Below are positions 17,838 to 27,215 of a stretch of 32,444 bases of DNA, piece after piece; position 1 is the stretch's first letter; each line of letters begins with the position of its first letter. Made by a program: the position numbers and the translations under genes. The notes below the pieces were generated by a model. That model ran no database searches. It saw only the letters and a list, made by a program, of their open reading frames with translations, and had not been told where the DNA came from. The DNA is from a bacterium (GTDB lineage Bacteria; Patescibacteriota; Patescibacteriia; JACPHY01), in NCBI GenBank assembly GCA_030646955.1, contig JAUSKM010000017.1, positions 1 through 32,444 of the forward strand, given 5' to 3'.

Positions 17838-18449
17838 TCACTCCACCTGCAGCACCTTCACCCACATCTCGTCGCCCGGAAGGTCCTTCTTGGAGAGCTT
17901 CAGCTTCTCCTCCGCGTCCTTCTCGCTGCACCCCATCTCCTTACAGAAGGCATCCAACCGATCGTACGGAAGCGATGAATCCGCAACCGCGTACTGGATG
18001 GGGACGATGATACGCGGCTCCACGCGCTCCACCAACGCTGCCGCATCTACCGCGGTAAGGACGCCGTGGCCTCCCACCGGCACAAAGAGGACATCCACCT
18101 CGCCCAACGCATCGATTGCCGCGTCATCCAATGCTGTCGACGCGTTGCCAAGATGCGCAATCGCGACATCCTCTGCAACGATGCGATAGATCGTTCCGCC
18201 ATTGTGCGGGATACCTTGTACACTCACGCCGCACGCCTCGTACTCCCCCGGCCCGCGGATGAGGTACGGCCCCTCGCCAAAACTGGGGAGCTCACCGGTG
18301 GTGGAAAGCACAAGATCAACGGAGGACGGGCGCAGGGGTTTGAGTCCCGTCTGCTTCGCATCATACGGATCCACCAGCACGGAGAACTCCCGTTCTGCAT
18401 ATTTCCCCGAAAGCCGCACGCACGCATCGCCGTGGTATTGGATGGTCAT
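17838..18449 (-). CDS. MBL-fold (UlaG-like) protein with degenerate metal site
   Basis: MTIQYHGDACVRLSG..FSVLVDPYD, VDLVLSTTGELPS, GPGEYEACGVSVQGI, IAHLGNAS, VDVLFVPVGGHGVLT, PRIIVPIQYA. Confidence 0.8.
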   Translation of the reverse strand: MTIQYHGDACVRLSGKYAEREFSVLVDPYDAKQTGLKPLRPSSVDLVLSTTGELPSFGEGPYLIRGPGEYEACGVSVQGIPHNGGTIYRIVAEDVAIAHLGNASTALDDAAIDALGEVDVLFVPVGGHGVLTAVDAAALVERVEPRIIVPIQYAVADSSLPYDRLDAFCKEMGCSEKDAEEKLKLSKKDLPGDEMWVKVLQVE

Positions 18450-18497
18450 AAGGTAAGCTGTCAGCTGCTAGCTTCTAGCGAACATGGCAGAGAGCTG

Positions 18498-18590
18498 AGA
18501 GCCCCGACGTTCCAGCCCCAGGGAAGTCAGCCGGGGCTCCGACCCAGTGTCGGAGCTACAAGCGAGAGAAGGCCGGCGGGGTATCCGCCG
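18498..18590. repeat. Cluster of three adjacent hairpins
   Basis: GAGCCCCG...CGGGGCTC, CTCCGAC-CCAGT-GTCGGAG and CGGCGG..CCGCCG in succession, non-coding. Confidence 0.55.
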
Positions 18591-18727
18591 TCCACTTCTT
18601 TAGTGTAGCGCGACAGTGTGGGCTGACAAGCACGATGTGGGACGGCTCTCCTCCTCATCGTGTTCCTTGGTCCGCTGCAGCGCGAAAGGGAGCCACGCGT
18701 TCTCACTACTCGTGTCATTCCTTCTGA

Positions 18728-18860
18728 TTCTCCCCCTCTCCATGTACTCATGGGAAGGGGGAGCAAGAGGGGGGGGCGGTATGACAATGCGCTCCACCCA
18801 CCCCTCTCTCACCCTCCATCCCACCCGAGTACGCGGAGAGGGAGGGGATGTGATGATGCG
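18728..18860. repeat. Inverted pair of CTCCCC...GGGGAG dispersed repeats
   Basis: TTCTCCCCCTCTCCATGTACTCATGGGAAGGGGGAGCAAGAGGGGGGG..TATGACAATGCGCTCC, then a second copy in inverted orientation (inverse CCCCTCCCTCTCCGCGTACTCGGGTGGGATGGAGGGTGAGAGAGGGGTGGGTGGAGCGC). Confidence 0.5.
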
Positions 18861-18950
18861 AACGCGCAAACACATACATCAAACCACCATGGTGCACCAT
18901 CGCACTCAACCGCAAGAAGCACGGGGGGCACAAGCATACTGGCAATGATT

Positions 18951-18976
18951 CACCCCTCGCCGATTGGCGAGGGGTG
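18951..18976. terminator. Hairpin terminator
   Basis: CACCCCTCGCC-GATT-GGCGAGGGGTG. Confidence 0.6.
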
Positions 18977-19031
18977 TAGAGCAACGTGGACGCGCCAGAG
19001 AAAACAAAAATCACGCACAAAATCTATGGAG

Positions 19032-20066
19032 TCATCGGGAGACACGCAGACGGCTGTGCTCATGCACATACCCAGGTAGAATGCGGGATAGGTACAGGTC
19101 AGCGCCAGTCCAACCCACTCGCACACACGGCCTGTCGGACGCCTGCTGTGGATCAAGCACCGCAAACAACAACGAACAGGTGGCGCCATCCAGCTCGTGT
19201 CCTGCTCCGCCCTCGGTATCGTAGTGCTGCCGGAACAGCACGAGGTACTGCGCGAGCGCTACAAGCGGATACCGATACCGCACTGCGGTGAACAGGTTCT
19301 TGCCTGCAACCCCGATGGTGGGCGTCTCGTCGGGATCAAGCATACGGAGGTCAATGTGCGTCATGCCCGGGATCATCCGCTCGGCGGACGGATGCTGCTC
19401 CCATGCGACAAAGGCGATGGTGGGCCGAGCGACATCTGCCGCGATCCGCGGGAGCGTGGGGTAGAGCGCGCAGAGGAAACGGAACCAGGGCTGGCGGGGG
19501 CTGTCGCTCTTGAAGCGATCACGCCCGAACCGACACACGGTGCCATCCGCATCGCGGATGTACGTCCGCGCGAGGTCTGCGAGCGTTACGTCCCGCACAT
19601 GCTCAAAGAAGGCATTCACGTTGGGAAGCTCACTATCCCAGAACCGTATCCCTCCCCCGCGGATGAGCCGATCGAAAAGGACGCGGATGAGCGTGTGCCC
19701 GCATTCGCATTCGGCAAGACAACGCGGCGATGCCACGACGAGCGGGTAGTTGACCTCGCCGCGCTCAAGCGCCTGCTTGATGTCCTCGATGCGCCATCGT
19801 GGGAGCGCGAGGAAGTCATAATCAAACAGGAACGACGTGTCTTGGTAGACCCGCCCATACCACACCTCCTGCTGGCGCACGAGACCCCTCACGAGGGTAT
19901 GTCCGATACGATCGCCGGAGGAATTATGGACGAATGGCACGCTGTGCCACGGCGCCGCGAGAAAAATACACCGCTCTGCACAAAACTGATCCACCTCTTC
20001 GCTCCACACCTTGAACGGCACGAGTACATGTTCCGGATCGCGCAGTACGTCGGCATCGGTGGGCAC
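19032..20066 (-). CDS. Hypothetical protein, no recognised family; GTG start proposed at 20066 (ORF-track start 20081)
   Basis: The 20081 ATG is followed by AAGGAGGTTCCCGTG, so the SD lies inside the extended ORF and GTG 20066 is the better-placed start. Confidence 0.65.
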   Translation of the reverse strand: MPTDADVLRDPEHVLVPFKVWSEEVDQFCAERCIFLAAPWHSVPFVHNSSGDRIGHTLVRGLVRQQEVWYGRVYQDTSFLFDYDFLALPRWRIEDIKQALERGEVNYPLVVASPRCLAECECGHTLIRVLFDRLIRGGGIRFWDSELPNVNAFFEHVRDVTLADLARTYIRDADGTVCRFGRDRFKSDSPRQPWFRFLCALYPTLPRIAADVARPTIAFVAWEQHPSAERMIPGMTHIDLRMLDPDETPTIGVAGKNLFTAVRYRYPLVALAQYLVLFRQHYDTEGGAGHELDGATCSLLFAVLDPQQASDRPCVRVGWTGADLYLSRILPGYVHEHSRLRVSR

Positions 20067-20125
20067 GGGAACCTCCTTCATCGCGCCTCACGGCGCAACG
20101 GGGACCACCATCAAACCAACCTCCT

Positions 20126-20175
20126 GTCATTGCAAGTGCACGCGAGATTCCTCGTCGCGGACTCCTCGGAATGAC
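20126..20175. repeat. Palindromic dispersed repeat (intergenic)
   Basis: GTCATTGCAAGTGCACGCGAGATTCCTCGTCGCGGACTCCTCGGAATGACGA; inverse GTCATTCCGAGGAGTCCGCGACGAGGAATCTCG. Confidence 0.75.
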
Positions 20176-20272
20176 GAGAGGGAGGCACATCACGGATATT
20201 TACCCTTCTCTTCGCTTTTCTAAAGAACGAACTTACCATACCAGCGCACGAAACGCACGTCAACCGGACCAT

Positions 20273-20301
20273 TTGACCCGGTTCCACCCGCTTGCTAGGA
20301 T
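20273..20301 (+). promoter_or_regulatory. Predicted promoter for rpsA (TTGACC-N17-TAGGAT)
   Basis: Exact spacing, about 105 nt upstream of the rpsA ATG. Confidence 0.5.
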
Positions 20302-20319
20302 ACGGATAGTATTCAACAA

Positions 20320-20396
20320 CCCGTCCTGATCGGGACGGGCTTCGTCGTACGCGCGGCGCGGCGGCGGGGCTAAGCAGTGTGAGCGAACACGCTCAC
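20320..20396 (+). promoter_or_regulatory. Structured rpsA leader (two hairpins)
   Basis: CCCGTCC-TGATCG-GGACGGG and GTGAGCG-AACA-CGCTCAC; no clear Shine-Dalgarno before ATG 20407. Confidence 0.45.
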
Positions 20397-20406
20397 CACA
20401 CCATTC

Positions 20407-21636
20407 ATGGTTGCAGAACCGACCACTACCGTCAGCGATGGCGACACGACCGGCGGCGCACTCAAGGACCTCCTGAACGATAAGGCATACCTTCAGGTCC
20501 CCAAGGTTGGCCAGCTCATCCGGGGCATCGTCATCGGCATTGGACGAAATGAAGTAAAGATAGACCTCCCAGGGTACCGCACCGGCATCATCCGCGGCCC
20601 GGAGCTCATTGATCCCTCGGGCATGACCACGGACCTCACGGTGGGGAACGAGGTGGAGGCGACGGTCCTTGATCTGGAGAACGAGCGCGGGTTTGTGGAG
20701 CTCTCGTTCCGCGCGGCGGGCCATCAGAAGGCGTGGGGCATGCTGGAGGATCAGCGCCGCTCTGGCGAGGTGATGTCCGTGCGCGTCTTGGACGCAAACA
20801 AGGGCGGCCTCATCGTGCAGCTGGGGAACGTCCAGGGGTTCCTCCCGGTCTCCCAACTCTCGCCGGGCAACTACCCGCGCGTGACTGGCGGCGACAAGCA
20901 AAAGATTCTAGAGAAATTGCGTCAGTACGTTGGGAAGGCGTTCGATGTGAAGGTCATTGACATCCACCCGGCGGATGAGAAGCTCATCGTGTCCGAAAAG
21001 GCCGCGTGGGAGGAGACGCAGGCGCAGGTGCTGGCACAGTACAAGGTGGGCGACCGCATTGAGGGTATCGTCACCGCGCTTGCGGACTTCGGCGCGTTCG
21101 TTCGCTTCCCCATCGCGGAGGACGGCACCGTACCAACGGGGGACGATACGAGCCACCTGGAGGGCCTCATCCATATCTCCGAACTCTCGTGGCAGCGCGT
21201 GGATCACCCGCGCGACATCCTGAAGATCGGCGACCGCGTGACGGTGCAGATCATCAACATTGAACGATCCAAGATATTCCTCTCGCTCAAGCGCCTCACG
21301 GAGGATCCGTGGGTGGCAGCGGCCAGCCGCTACACCATCGGCCAGCGCGTGACGGGAAAGGTGGTGAAGGCGCAGCCATTCGGGCTCTTCGTGGAGCTGG
21401 ACCCGGATATCCACGGCCTGGCACACATCTCCGAGCTTGGCGATCCGGCACCGGCGCGCCCCGAGGCCGCCGTCCCGATCGGCGAGACGCGCGAGTGGAC
21501 CATCATCTCGCTGGATCCCAAAGAACACCGACTTGGCCTGTCTCTCAAGGGACCGGGAACCAAGAACGAAGCGCCGGAAACGGAGAACAAAACCAAGGAA
21601 CAGGCAGATGGACCGGAGGCGAGCAACAAGGAATAA
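20407..21636 (+). CDS. rpsA: 30S ribosomal protein S1 (four S1-like repeats)
   Basis: GQLIRGIVIGIGRNEVKIDLPGYRTGII, VRVLDANKGGLIVQLGNVQGFLPVSQLS, DRIEGIVTALADFGAFVRF..LEGLIHISELSWQRVDHPRDILKIGDRVTVQI, QRVTGKVVKAQPFGLFVELDPDIHGLAHISEL. Confidence 0.93.
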   Translation: MVAEPTTTVSDGDTTGGALKDLLNDKAYLQVPKVGQLIRGIVIGIGRNEVKIDLPGYRTGIIRGPELIDPSGMTTDLTVGNEVEATVLDLENERGFVELSFRAAGHQKAWGMLEDQRRSGEVMSVRVLDANKGGLIVQLGNVQGFLPVSQLSPGNYPRVTGGDKQKILEKLRQYVGKAFDVKVIDIHPADEKLIVSEKAAWEETQAQVLAQYKVGDRIEGIVTALADFGAFVRFPIAEDGTVPTGDDTSHLEGLIHISELSWQRVDHPRDILKIGDRVTVQIINIERSKIFLSLKRLTEDPWVAAASRYTIGQRVTGKVVKAQPFGLFVELDPDIHGLAHISELGDPAPARPEAAVPIGETREWTIISLDPKEHRLGLSLKGPGTKNEAPETENKTKEQADGPEASNKE

Positions 21637-21653
21637 CGCAGCCGCCCCGATAC

Positions 21654-21683
21654 ACAGGAGCCCCGAATCTTCGGGGCTCCTGT
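21654..21683. terminator. Hairpin terminator after rpsA
   Basis: ACAGGAGCCCCGA-ATCT-TCGGGGCTCCTGT. Confidence 0.85.
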
Positions 21684-21748
21684 GGCGTTCATCTCTCATT
21701 TGCGCTACGCTGTCTCTAAGGATGTATCATCCTTTCAGTTCTCAAAAT

Positions 21749-21864
21749 GTCATTTCGAGGGCTGCTTGCCCCGCGAAGCTTCGGCGAAGTGGGGCCGAGA
21801 AATCTCACACGCTCCAATCATTTGGAGCAGGTGCGATTGCTCCTTGCGGACTCGCCGAAATAAC
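21749..21864. repeat. Long palindromic dispersed repeat abutting ftsH
   Basis: GTCATTTCGAGGGCTGCTTGCCCCGCGAAGC..GGCCGAGAAATCTCACACGC..GCGATTGCTCCTTGCGGACTCGCCGAAATAAC; ends about 12 nt before the ftsH ATG. Confidence 0.8.
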
Positions 21865-21875
21865 AAGAATGGTTT

Positions 21876-23801
21876 ATGCCTCGACGCCCCAAACCCACCA
21901 AACACTCCCTAGCCATCCTCGTGGTCTTCCTCGCCATCGCGGCGATGTTTAGTTTGTACAACGTGCCCATCGAGAAGCCGGAGCAGATCAACCTCACGGA
22001 GCTTGCACATCGCGTGGAAGCGGGCGAGGTGGAACGCATCGGTATCCGCGGCGCAGAACTGGCCGTCACGATGCGCGGCGGCGGCGAGGCGATTGCACGC
22101 AAGGAGCCCGGCACTTCGGTGACGGAATTTCTCCAGAGCTACGGCCTGGAGCCGGAACAGTACGCGAACGTTGCCATTGAGGTGGTGCAGGAGGGCGGCA
22201 TTCGATACTGGGCGCAAACACTCCTCCCCTTCCTGATCCCGTTCCTCCTCATCGGCGGATTCATCTTCATCATGATGCGCCAGGTACAGGGCGCGAACAG
22301 CCGCGCCATGATGTTCGGCCAGGCGCGCGTACGCGAGGCATCCAAGGAGACAAAATCGCGCACCACGTTCAAGGACGTTGCGGGCGCGGCCGAGGCGAAA
22401 GAGGAATTGGAGGAGGTGGTGGAGTTCCTCCAGCACCCCAAGAAGTTTGCCGCGCTGGGCGCAAAAATCCCAAAGGGCGTGCTGCTCATGGGGCAGCCGG
22501 GAACCGGCAAGACGTTGCTTGCGCGCGCGGTTGCGGGTGAGGCGAACGTGCCGTTCCTCCACATGTCCGCATCGGAATTCGTGGAGATGTTTGTCGGCGT
22601 CGGCGCCTCACGCGTCCGCTCGCTCTTCCAGCGCGCCAAGAAACTCGCGCCCTGCATCGTATTCGTGGATGAAATTGACGCGGTAGGACGCCAGCGCGGC
22701 ACCGGGGTTGGCGGCGGCCATGACGAACGCGAGCAGACGCTCAACCAAATTCTCGTTGAGATGGACGGCTTTGATCCGAACATTGGTGTCATCGTCATGG
22801 CGGCCACCAACCGCCCGGACGTGCTGGATCCCGCGCTCCTGCGCCCGGGCCGCTTTGATCGTCGTATCATGCTGGACCTGCCCGACATCAAGGATCGCGA
22901 GGCCATCCTGAAAGTGCACACGCAACACAAGCCGCTGGCGCGCGGCGTGGACCTGCGCAAGCTCGCGGAGCGCACGCCCGGGTTCTCCGGCGCAGACCTG
23001 GAGAACCTGGCAAACGAGGGTGCGCTGCTCGCGGCGCGACGCAACAGAAAGACGGTAAGCATGCACGAATTCGTTGAGGCCATCGAGAAGGTCATGCTGG
23101 GCCCCGCACGCAAGAGCCGCGTATTCTCCACGAACGAACGGAAACTTACTGCGTACCACGAAGCCGGCCACGCGCTGGTTGCGCACGAGCTGACCCATGC
23201 GGATCCCGTTCGGAAGGTCTCCATCATCTCGCGCGGCATGGCGGGCGGATACACGCTCAAGCTCCCGTTGGAGGACAAGCGGTACCGCACGCGCGCGGAG
23301 TTCCTGGATGATCTCGCGGTGATGCTGGGCGGTTTCGTCGCGGAACGGGCAATTTTTGGCGATGACGCGCTGACCACGGGACCATCCAACGACCTTCGCC
23401 AGGCAACGCGCCTCGCGCGTCGCATCGTCACGGAGTTTGGTATGAGCGACGCGCTGGGCCCGCGCACGTACGGCGAGCGCGATGAGTTCATCTTCCTTGG
23501 TCGCGAGATCCACGAGCAGCGCGACTACTCCGAGAAGGCCGCCGAGGCGATTGATGACGAAGTGGATCGTTTCATCGCAGAGGCACGCGAACGCGCGGCG
23601 ACCGTCATCAACACCAAACGCGATCGGCTGGATGCCATCGCGGAGCGGCTGTTGGCGGACGAGACGATCGAGCAGGAAGCATTTGAGGAGCTCTTTGACG
23701 AACACCCGCACGCGTGGCGCATGGAGAAGGAGCAGCAACCGGAAGCCGTGCCGGAGCCCGCGGAACAAGCAGAGCCGGAGCAAGAGGAACAGCACGCATG
23801 A
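21876..23801 (+). CDS. ftsH: ATP-dependent zinc metalloprotease FtsH
   Basis: Two TM segments, [56 protein letters not shown]-type [20 protein letters not shown], zinc motif HEAGH. Confidence 0.97.
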   Translation: MPRRPKPTKHSLAILVVFLAIAAMFSLYNVPIEKPEQINLTELAHRVEAGEVERIGIRGAELAVTMRGGGEAIARKEPGTSVTEFLQSYGLEPEQYANVAIEVVQEGGIRYWAQTLLPFLIPFLLIGGFIFIMMRQVQGANSRAMMFGQARVREASKETKSRTTFKDVAGAAEAKEELEEVVEFLQHPKKFAALGAKIPKGVLLMGQPGTGKTLLARAVAGEANVPFLHMSASEFVEMFVGVGASRVRSLFQRAKKLAPCIVFVDEIDAVGRQRGTGVGGGHDEREQTLNQILVEMDGFDPNIGVIVMAATNRPDVLDPALLRPGRFDRRIMLDLPDIKDREAILKVHTQHKPLARGVDLRKLAERTPGFSGADLENLANEGALLAARRNRKTVSMHEFVEAIEKVMLGPARKSRVFSTNERKLTAYHEAGHALVAHELTHADPVRKVSIISRGMAGGYTLKLPLEDKRYRTRAEFLDDLAVMLGGFVAERAIFGDDALTTGPSNDLRQATRLARRIVTEFGMSDALGPRTYGERDEFIFLGREIHEQRDYSEKAAEAIDDEVDRFIAEARERAATVINTKRDRLDAIAERLLADETIEQEAFEELFDEHPHAWRMEKEQQPEAVPEPAEQAEPEQEEQHA

Positions 23802-24769
23802 GCACACCATTCTACACGCCCATGCTCACCAGCGCATGGCGCACAGCGATTCGGGAGCGGCGCCTGTGGGTGGTTGCCATTTTTGCGGGGCTCGTTCTCG
23901 GGAGTGGATTTGGTTCCGCGATCATTCGCCTCCTCGCGGGAGATCCCACCCAGCAGATCACGCTCCTCATCCCCTTTACGCCGGATGGAGCGACCCTCAG
24001 CGCGCTCTGGCACCAAGCGCGTACAACCGGTCCGCTGGCGACTGCCGGCCTCCTTGGCCTTGGCGCGGTCGTCCTCGCGATCGGAACGTTCCTCGTGTAC
24101 ATGGTCACCATGAGCACCAACGCGGTGCTCCTTGGAAACCGTGAGCGCATCGCTGGGCACTCGGTTCCCCGCACACTTTTCCGTGCGGGCCGTGAGCGGT
24201 TCTGGCCATCGTTTGCGACCATCGCCGTGATGCGTGTGATTGGTGCCATCATTATCCTCTGCTGGATGGGACTCTTCGCACGCACGCTCGCCATGCCAGA
24301 GACAACCGGCGTCGCGCTCGCGGCAGCAGGATTCGTCATCGCGACGCTCCTCCTCGCCGTGCTCCACATCGTCACGCCGCTCGCGCTCATCGGCGTGGTC
24401 CTGGATCGCCAACGCGTCCGCGTGGCGCTCGCAGAAGCATTCGCACTGCTCCGCACGTATCGCCTCGTCCTCACGGAATTCTCGCTCCTCCTCACCGCTG
24501 CCCACATCGTCTTCTACCTCGCACTCATCATTGGAGGAGCGCTCATTGCCATTCCCTACAGCATCGTGAACAGCATCGCAGTAGCAACCGGTTCGCTGAC
24601 GCTCTTCCGCATCGCGCTCATCGGCACCATTAGCACATTCCTGGTCTTCGCCATCGCATGCTCCGCACTCTTCGCAAGCTTCATCGCAAGCATGTGGACG
24701 CAACTCGCTGTGCGCCTCACCACAACCGGCGAGGCCCCGGAGGCGTGGATCACTCGAAGATTCCGGTGA
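23798..24769 (+). CDS. Polytopic membrane protein, hypothetical
   Basis: ATGA overlap with the ftsH stop; multiple hydrophobic helices; [39 protein letters not shown]... Confidence 0.75.
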   Translation: MSTPFYTPMLTSAWRTAIRERRLWVVAIFAGLVLGSGFGSAIIRLLAGDPTQQITLLIPFTPDGATLSALWHQARTTGPLATAGLLGLGAVVLAIGTFLVYMVTMSTNAVLLGNRERIAGHSVPRTLFRAGRERFWPSFATIAVMRVIGAIIILCWMGLFARTLAMPETTGVALAAAGFVIATLLLAVLHIVTPLALIGVVLDRQRVRVALAEAFALLRTYRLVLTEFSLLLTAAHIVFYLALIIGGALIAIPYSIVNSIAVATGSLTLFRIALIGTISTFLVFAIACSALFASFIASMWTQLAVRLTTTGEAPEAWITRRFR

Positions 24770-24818
24770 TGCACGGACGCAGGGGACCATTTCCATTCGC
24801 ATCGGACGAGTAACCCGT

Positions 24819-26504
24819 ATGGCCGACGATCGACACCAGCTTCCCAATGTTTCAAGCGAGAGTGTCATTGAGCAGTTCACGAAGAAAATGCACTCGCTAG
24901 AGCTTGACGCGCGCGAGCGGGAAACCGAGCAGCGCGCGCGGACGCTTGGCGTTCCGTACTTCAACATCTCGGGGCTGGCCATCCCGCCGGAGACGCTGCT
25001 CCTCATCCCCCGCGCACGCGCCGAGGAGCTCCATGTGATCGCGTTCCTCCATGTGGGATCCGACATCCGCGTCGGCGCACTGGCACCAAATGACCCGAGC
25101 ATCCTCGAGCTTGCGCACCAGCTCGCGGAGCGCCACCAAGCGCGCGTGGAGCGCTACGCCGTCTCGGACGCATCGCTCGCGCATGCGACCAAATTGTATG
25201 ACGCGGTTCCGGACGTGCACCCCGTTGCGACGACACTCTCCATCGCGGGTGCCGACCTCCAACGCCTGGAAAGCGAACTCCAGAACATCGCCGCGCTCCC
25301 GGAGCAACTTGCGCGCGTGTCCATCTCTGACCTCGTGACGCTCATCCTGGCAGGGGCCATCCGCGCCGCGTCATCCGACATCCACATTGAGGCAGAAGAA
25401 GAGGGTGTCGCGCTGCGGTACCGCATTGACGGCGTCCTCCAGCGCGTTGCGGTGATCCCGAAAGATCGCTGGAAGCAGCTCGTGAGCCGCGTCAAGCTCC
25501 TCGCGCGGCTCAAGTTGAACGTGGCGGATGTCCCGCAGGACGGCCGCATCACCATTGCACTGCCGGATGACACCGTGGAGGTGCGCGTCTCCACGCTCCC
25601 CACCACATGGGGTGAGAGCATCGTCATGCGCCTCCTCATGTCCTCCAAGGCCGGCCTCGTATTTGCTGACCTGGGCGTCCGCGGTCGCGCATTCGATGCG
25701 CTCCAACACGAAATCGCGCGCCCGAACGGCATGATCGTCACCACGGGGCCCACCGGCTCCGGCAAGACGACCACCATGTATGCGATTCTCCAACAGCTCA
25801 ACACGTCCGAGACAAAAATTGTGACCCTGGAGGATCCGGTAGAATACAAACTCAAGGGCATCAACCAAAGTCAGATCGATCCCGCGCGCGAATACACGTT
25901 TGCACGAGGACTCCGCTCCATTCTCCGACAAGATCCAGACATCGTCATGGTCGGCGAAATTCGCGATCTGGAAACGGCGGAGGTTGCCATCCATGCCGCG
26001 CTGACCGGCCACCTCATGCTCTCGACAATTCACACGAACTCCGCCGCCGGCGCGATCCCCCGCTTCCTCGCTATGGGCGTCAAAGCGTTCCTCCTCGTCA
26101 ACGCCCTCAACGCCATCATCGGCCAACGTCTCGTACGCAAAATCCACGATGCATGCCGCGCCCCGCACGAACTTTCGCCCGAGGAACGCGACCGTGTGGA
26201 ACAAGTCATCCTGGCAATGCCAGAACGAGAACGCGCGGAAGCACAGGGCAAGGAACTCCACTTCTCCCGCGGCGCCGGGTGCGACGTGTGTACGGGCAGC
26301 GGCTACAAAGGACGCGTCGGCCTCTACGAGATTCTCACCATGACTCCGGAGATCGAGCAGGCCATCCGCTCCGAGAACGTCTCGGAACGGGAGATGGAAG
26401 CGCTTGCCAATCGCGCAGGGATGATTACCATGGTCCAAGACGGCATCCTCAAAGCCCTCGACGGCATCACCTCGCTCGACGAGGTATTCCGCGTTGCAGA
26501 ATAA
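24819..26504 (+). CDS. pilB: Type IV pilus assembly / type II secretion ATPase (GspE/PilB family)
   Basis: IIVTTGPTGSGKTTTMYAILQQLN-like Walker A, VTLEDPVEYKLKGINQSQIDP, LRSILRQDPDIVMVGEIRDLETAEVAIHAALTGHLMLSTIHTN, CDVCTGSGYKGRVGLYEIL. Confidence 0.94.
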   Translation: MADDRHQLPNVSSESVIEQFTKKMHSLELDARERETEQRARTLGVPYFNISGLAIPPETLLLIPRARAEELHVIAFLHVGSDIRVGALAPNDPSILELAHQLAERHQARVERYAVSDASLAHATKLYDAVPDVHPVATTLSIAGADLQRLESELQNIAALPEQLARVSISDLVTLILAGAIRAASSDIHIEAEEEGVALRYRIDGVLQRVAVIPKDRWKQLVSRVKLLARLKLNVADVPQDGRITIALPDDTVEVRVSTLPTTWGESIVMRLLMSSKAGLVFADLGVRGRAFDALQHEIARPNGMIVTTGPTGSGKTTTMYAILQQLNTSETKIVTLEDPVEYKLKGINQSQIDPAREYTFARGLRSILRQDPDIVMVGEIRDLETAEVAIHAALTGHLMLSTIHTNSAAGAIPRFLAMGVKAFLLVNALNAIIGQRLVRKIHDACRAPHELSPEERDRVEQVILAMPERERAEAQGKELHFSRGAGCDVCTGSGYKGRVGLYEILTMTPEIEQAIRSENVSEREMEALANRAGMITMVQDGILKALDGITSLDEVFRVAE

Positions 26505-27129
26505 CTATATGGCACCTCGATACGATGCATTCCGCCCTCGTGAAACAGGCGAAGAATTTGAAGCGACGCACGTCGGCAAAATCCGCGAAAGCAAAAAACT
26601 CTACGAAGAGCTCATGCGATGCCGCGCCCCGGGGCCCATTGAAAAACCGTACTGGAAATTTTCGGATGCAATGCGCGTCATCCGTGATCACGCGCAACCA
26701 TACCCCGATGCCACGCACCCCACGGTCCCGCTTGGTCGCCAGATCCTTGCCATCATGCGCCAGAAACTCAATCTCTCCAGGGACGAAGAGGAGCGTCTTC
26801 GATTTTACACAAGCGCGGGAAAGAATTCACCACTCGACGTCCTCCATGGGGTGGATGCATGGATTGAAACCGATCGCCCGGATGAGAGCTGGACGGATTT
26901 CATCACGCTGGATCTCACCCTCGATCCGCGCAAGCAAGAACTCGGATACAAAGCGGACATCATTGTTGGCGCACTTCCCGATCCCGATGACGTACCGGGA
27001 TATCATGAAGCGGTCACGCCGTACGCCGAACGCGTCCTGCAGATGCTCCGAGACAAGCAGCAGCAGCGCAGCCCACGTACTCACCTTTGGACCGGGAAAC
27101 CCGGAAGTCTCGGGCCCACCAAACGCTGA
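26494..27129 (+). CDS. Hypothetical protein (start 26494 or 26509)
   Basis: ORF directly after pilB: MAPRYDAFRPRETGEEFEATHVGKIRESKKLYEELMRCRAPG... Confidence 0.65.
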   Translation: MQNNYMAPRYDAFRPRETGEEFEATHVGKIRESKKLYEELMRCRAPGPIEKPYWKFSDAMRVIRDHAQPYPDATHPTVPLGRQILAIMRQKLNLSRDEEERLRFYTSAGKNSPLDVLHGVDAWIETDRPDESWTDFITLDLTLDPRKQELGYKADIIVGALPDPDDVPGYHEAVTPYAERVLQMLRDKQQQRSPRTHLWTGKPGSLGPTKR

Positions 27130-27132
27130 CAC

Positions 27133-27161
27133 TTGACAGGAAAAAGAACTCCTGGTACGGT
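27133..27161 (+). promoter_or_regulatory. Predicted promoter TTGACA-N17-TACGGT
   Basis: Consensus -35, exact spacer. Confidence 0.65.
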
Positions 27162-27215
27162 TGGAGCGCTTCCTGCGGCATGGCTGCCGCGGGATGTACA
27201 AGGGAGGAGACGGTC

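Noticed and set aside
18599-19020. Several short ORFs on both strands in the 18.6-19.0 kb interval
   Set aside because: Composed of repeat and hairpin sequence, no SD, no recognisable protein motif.
22139-23491. 450-aa minus-strand ORF antisense to ftsH
   Set aside because: Ser/Arg-rich low-quality translation fully inside a well-supported FtsH gene; a byproduct of GC-rich codon usage.
23525-25102. 525-aa minus-strand ORF across the ftsH end, the membrane gene and pilB
   Set aside because: Asp/Glu/Arg-rich shadow ORF spanning three supported plus-strand genes.
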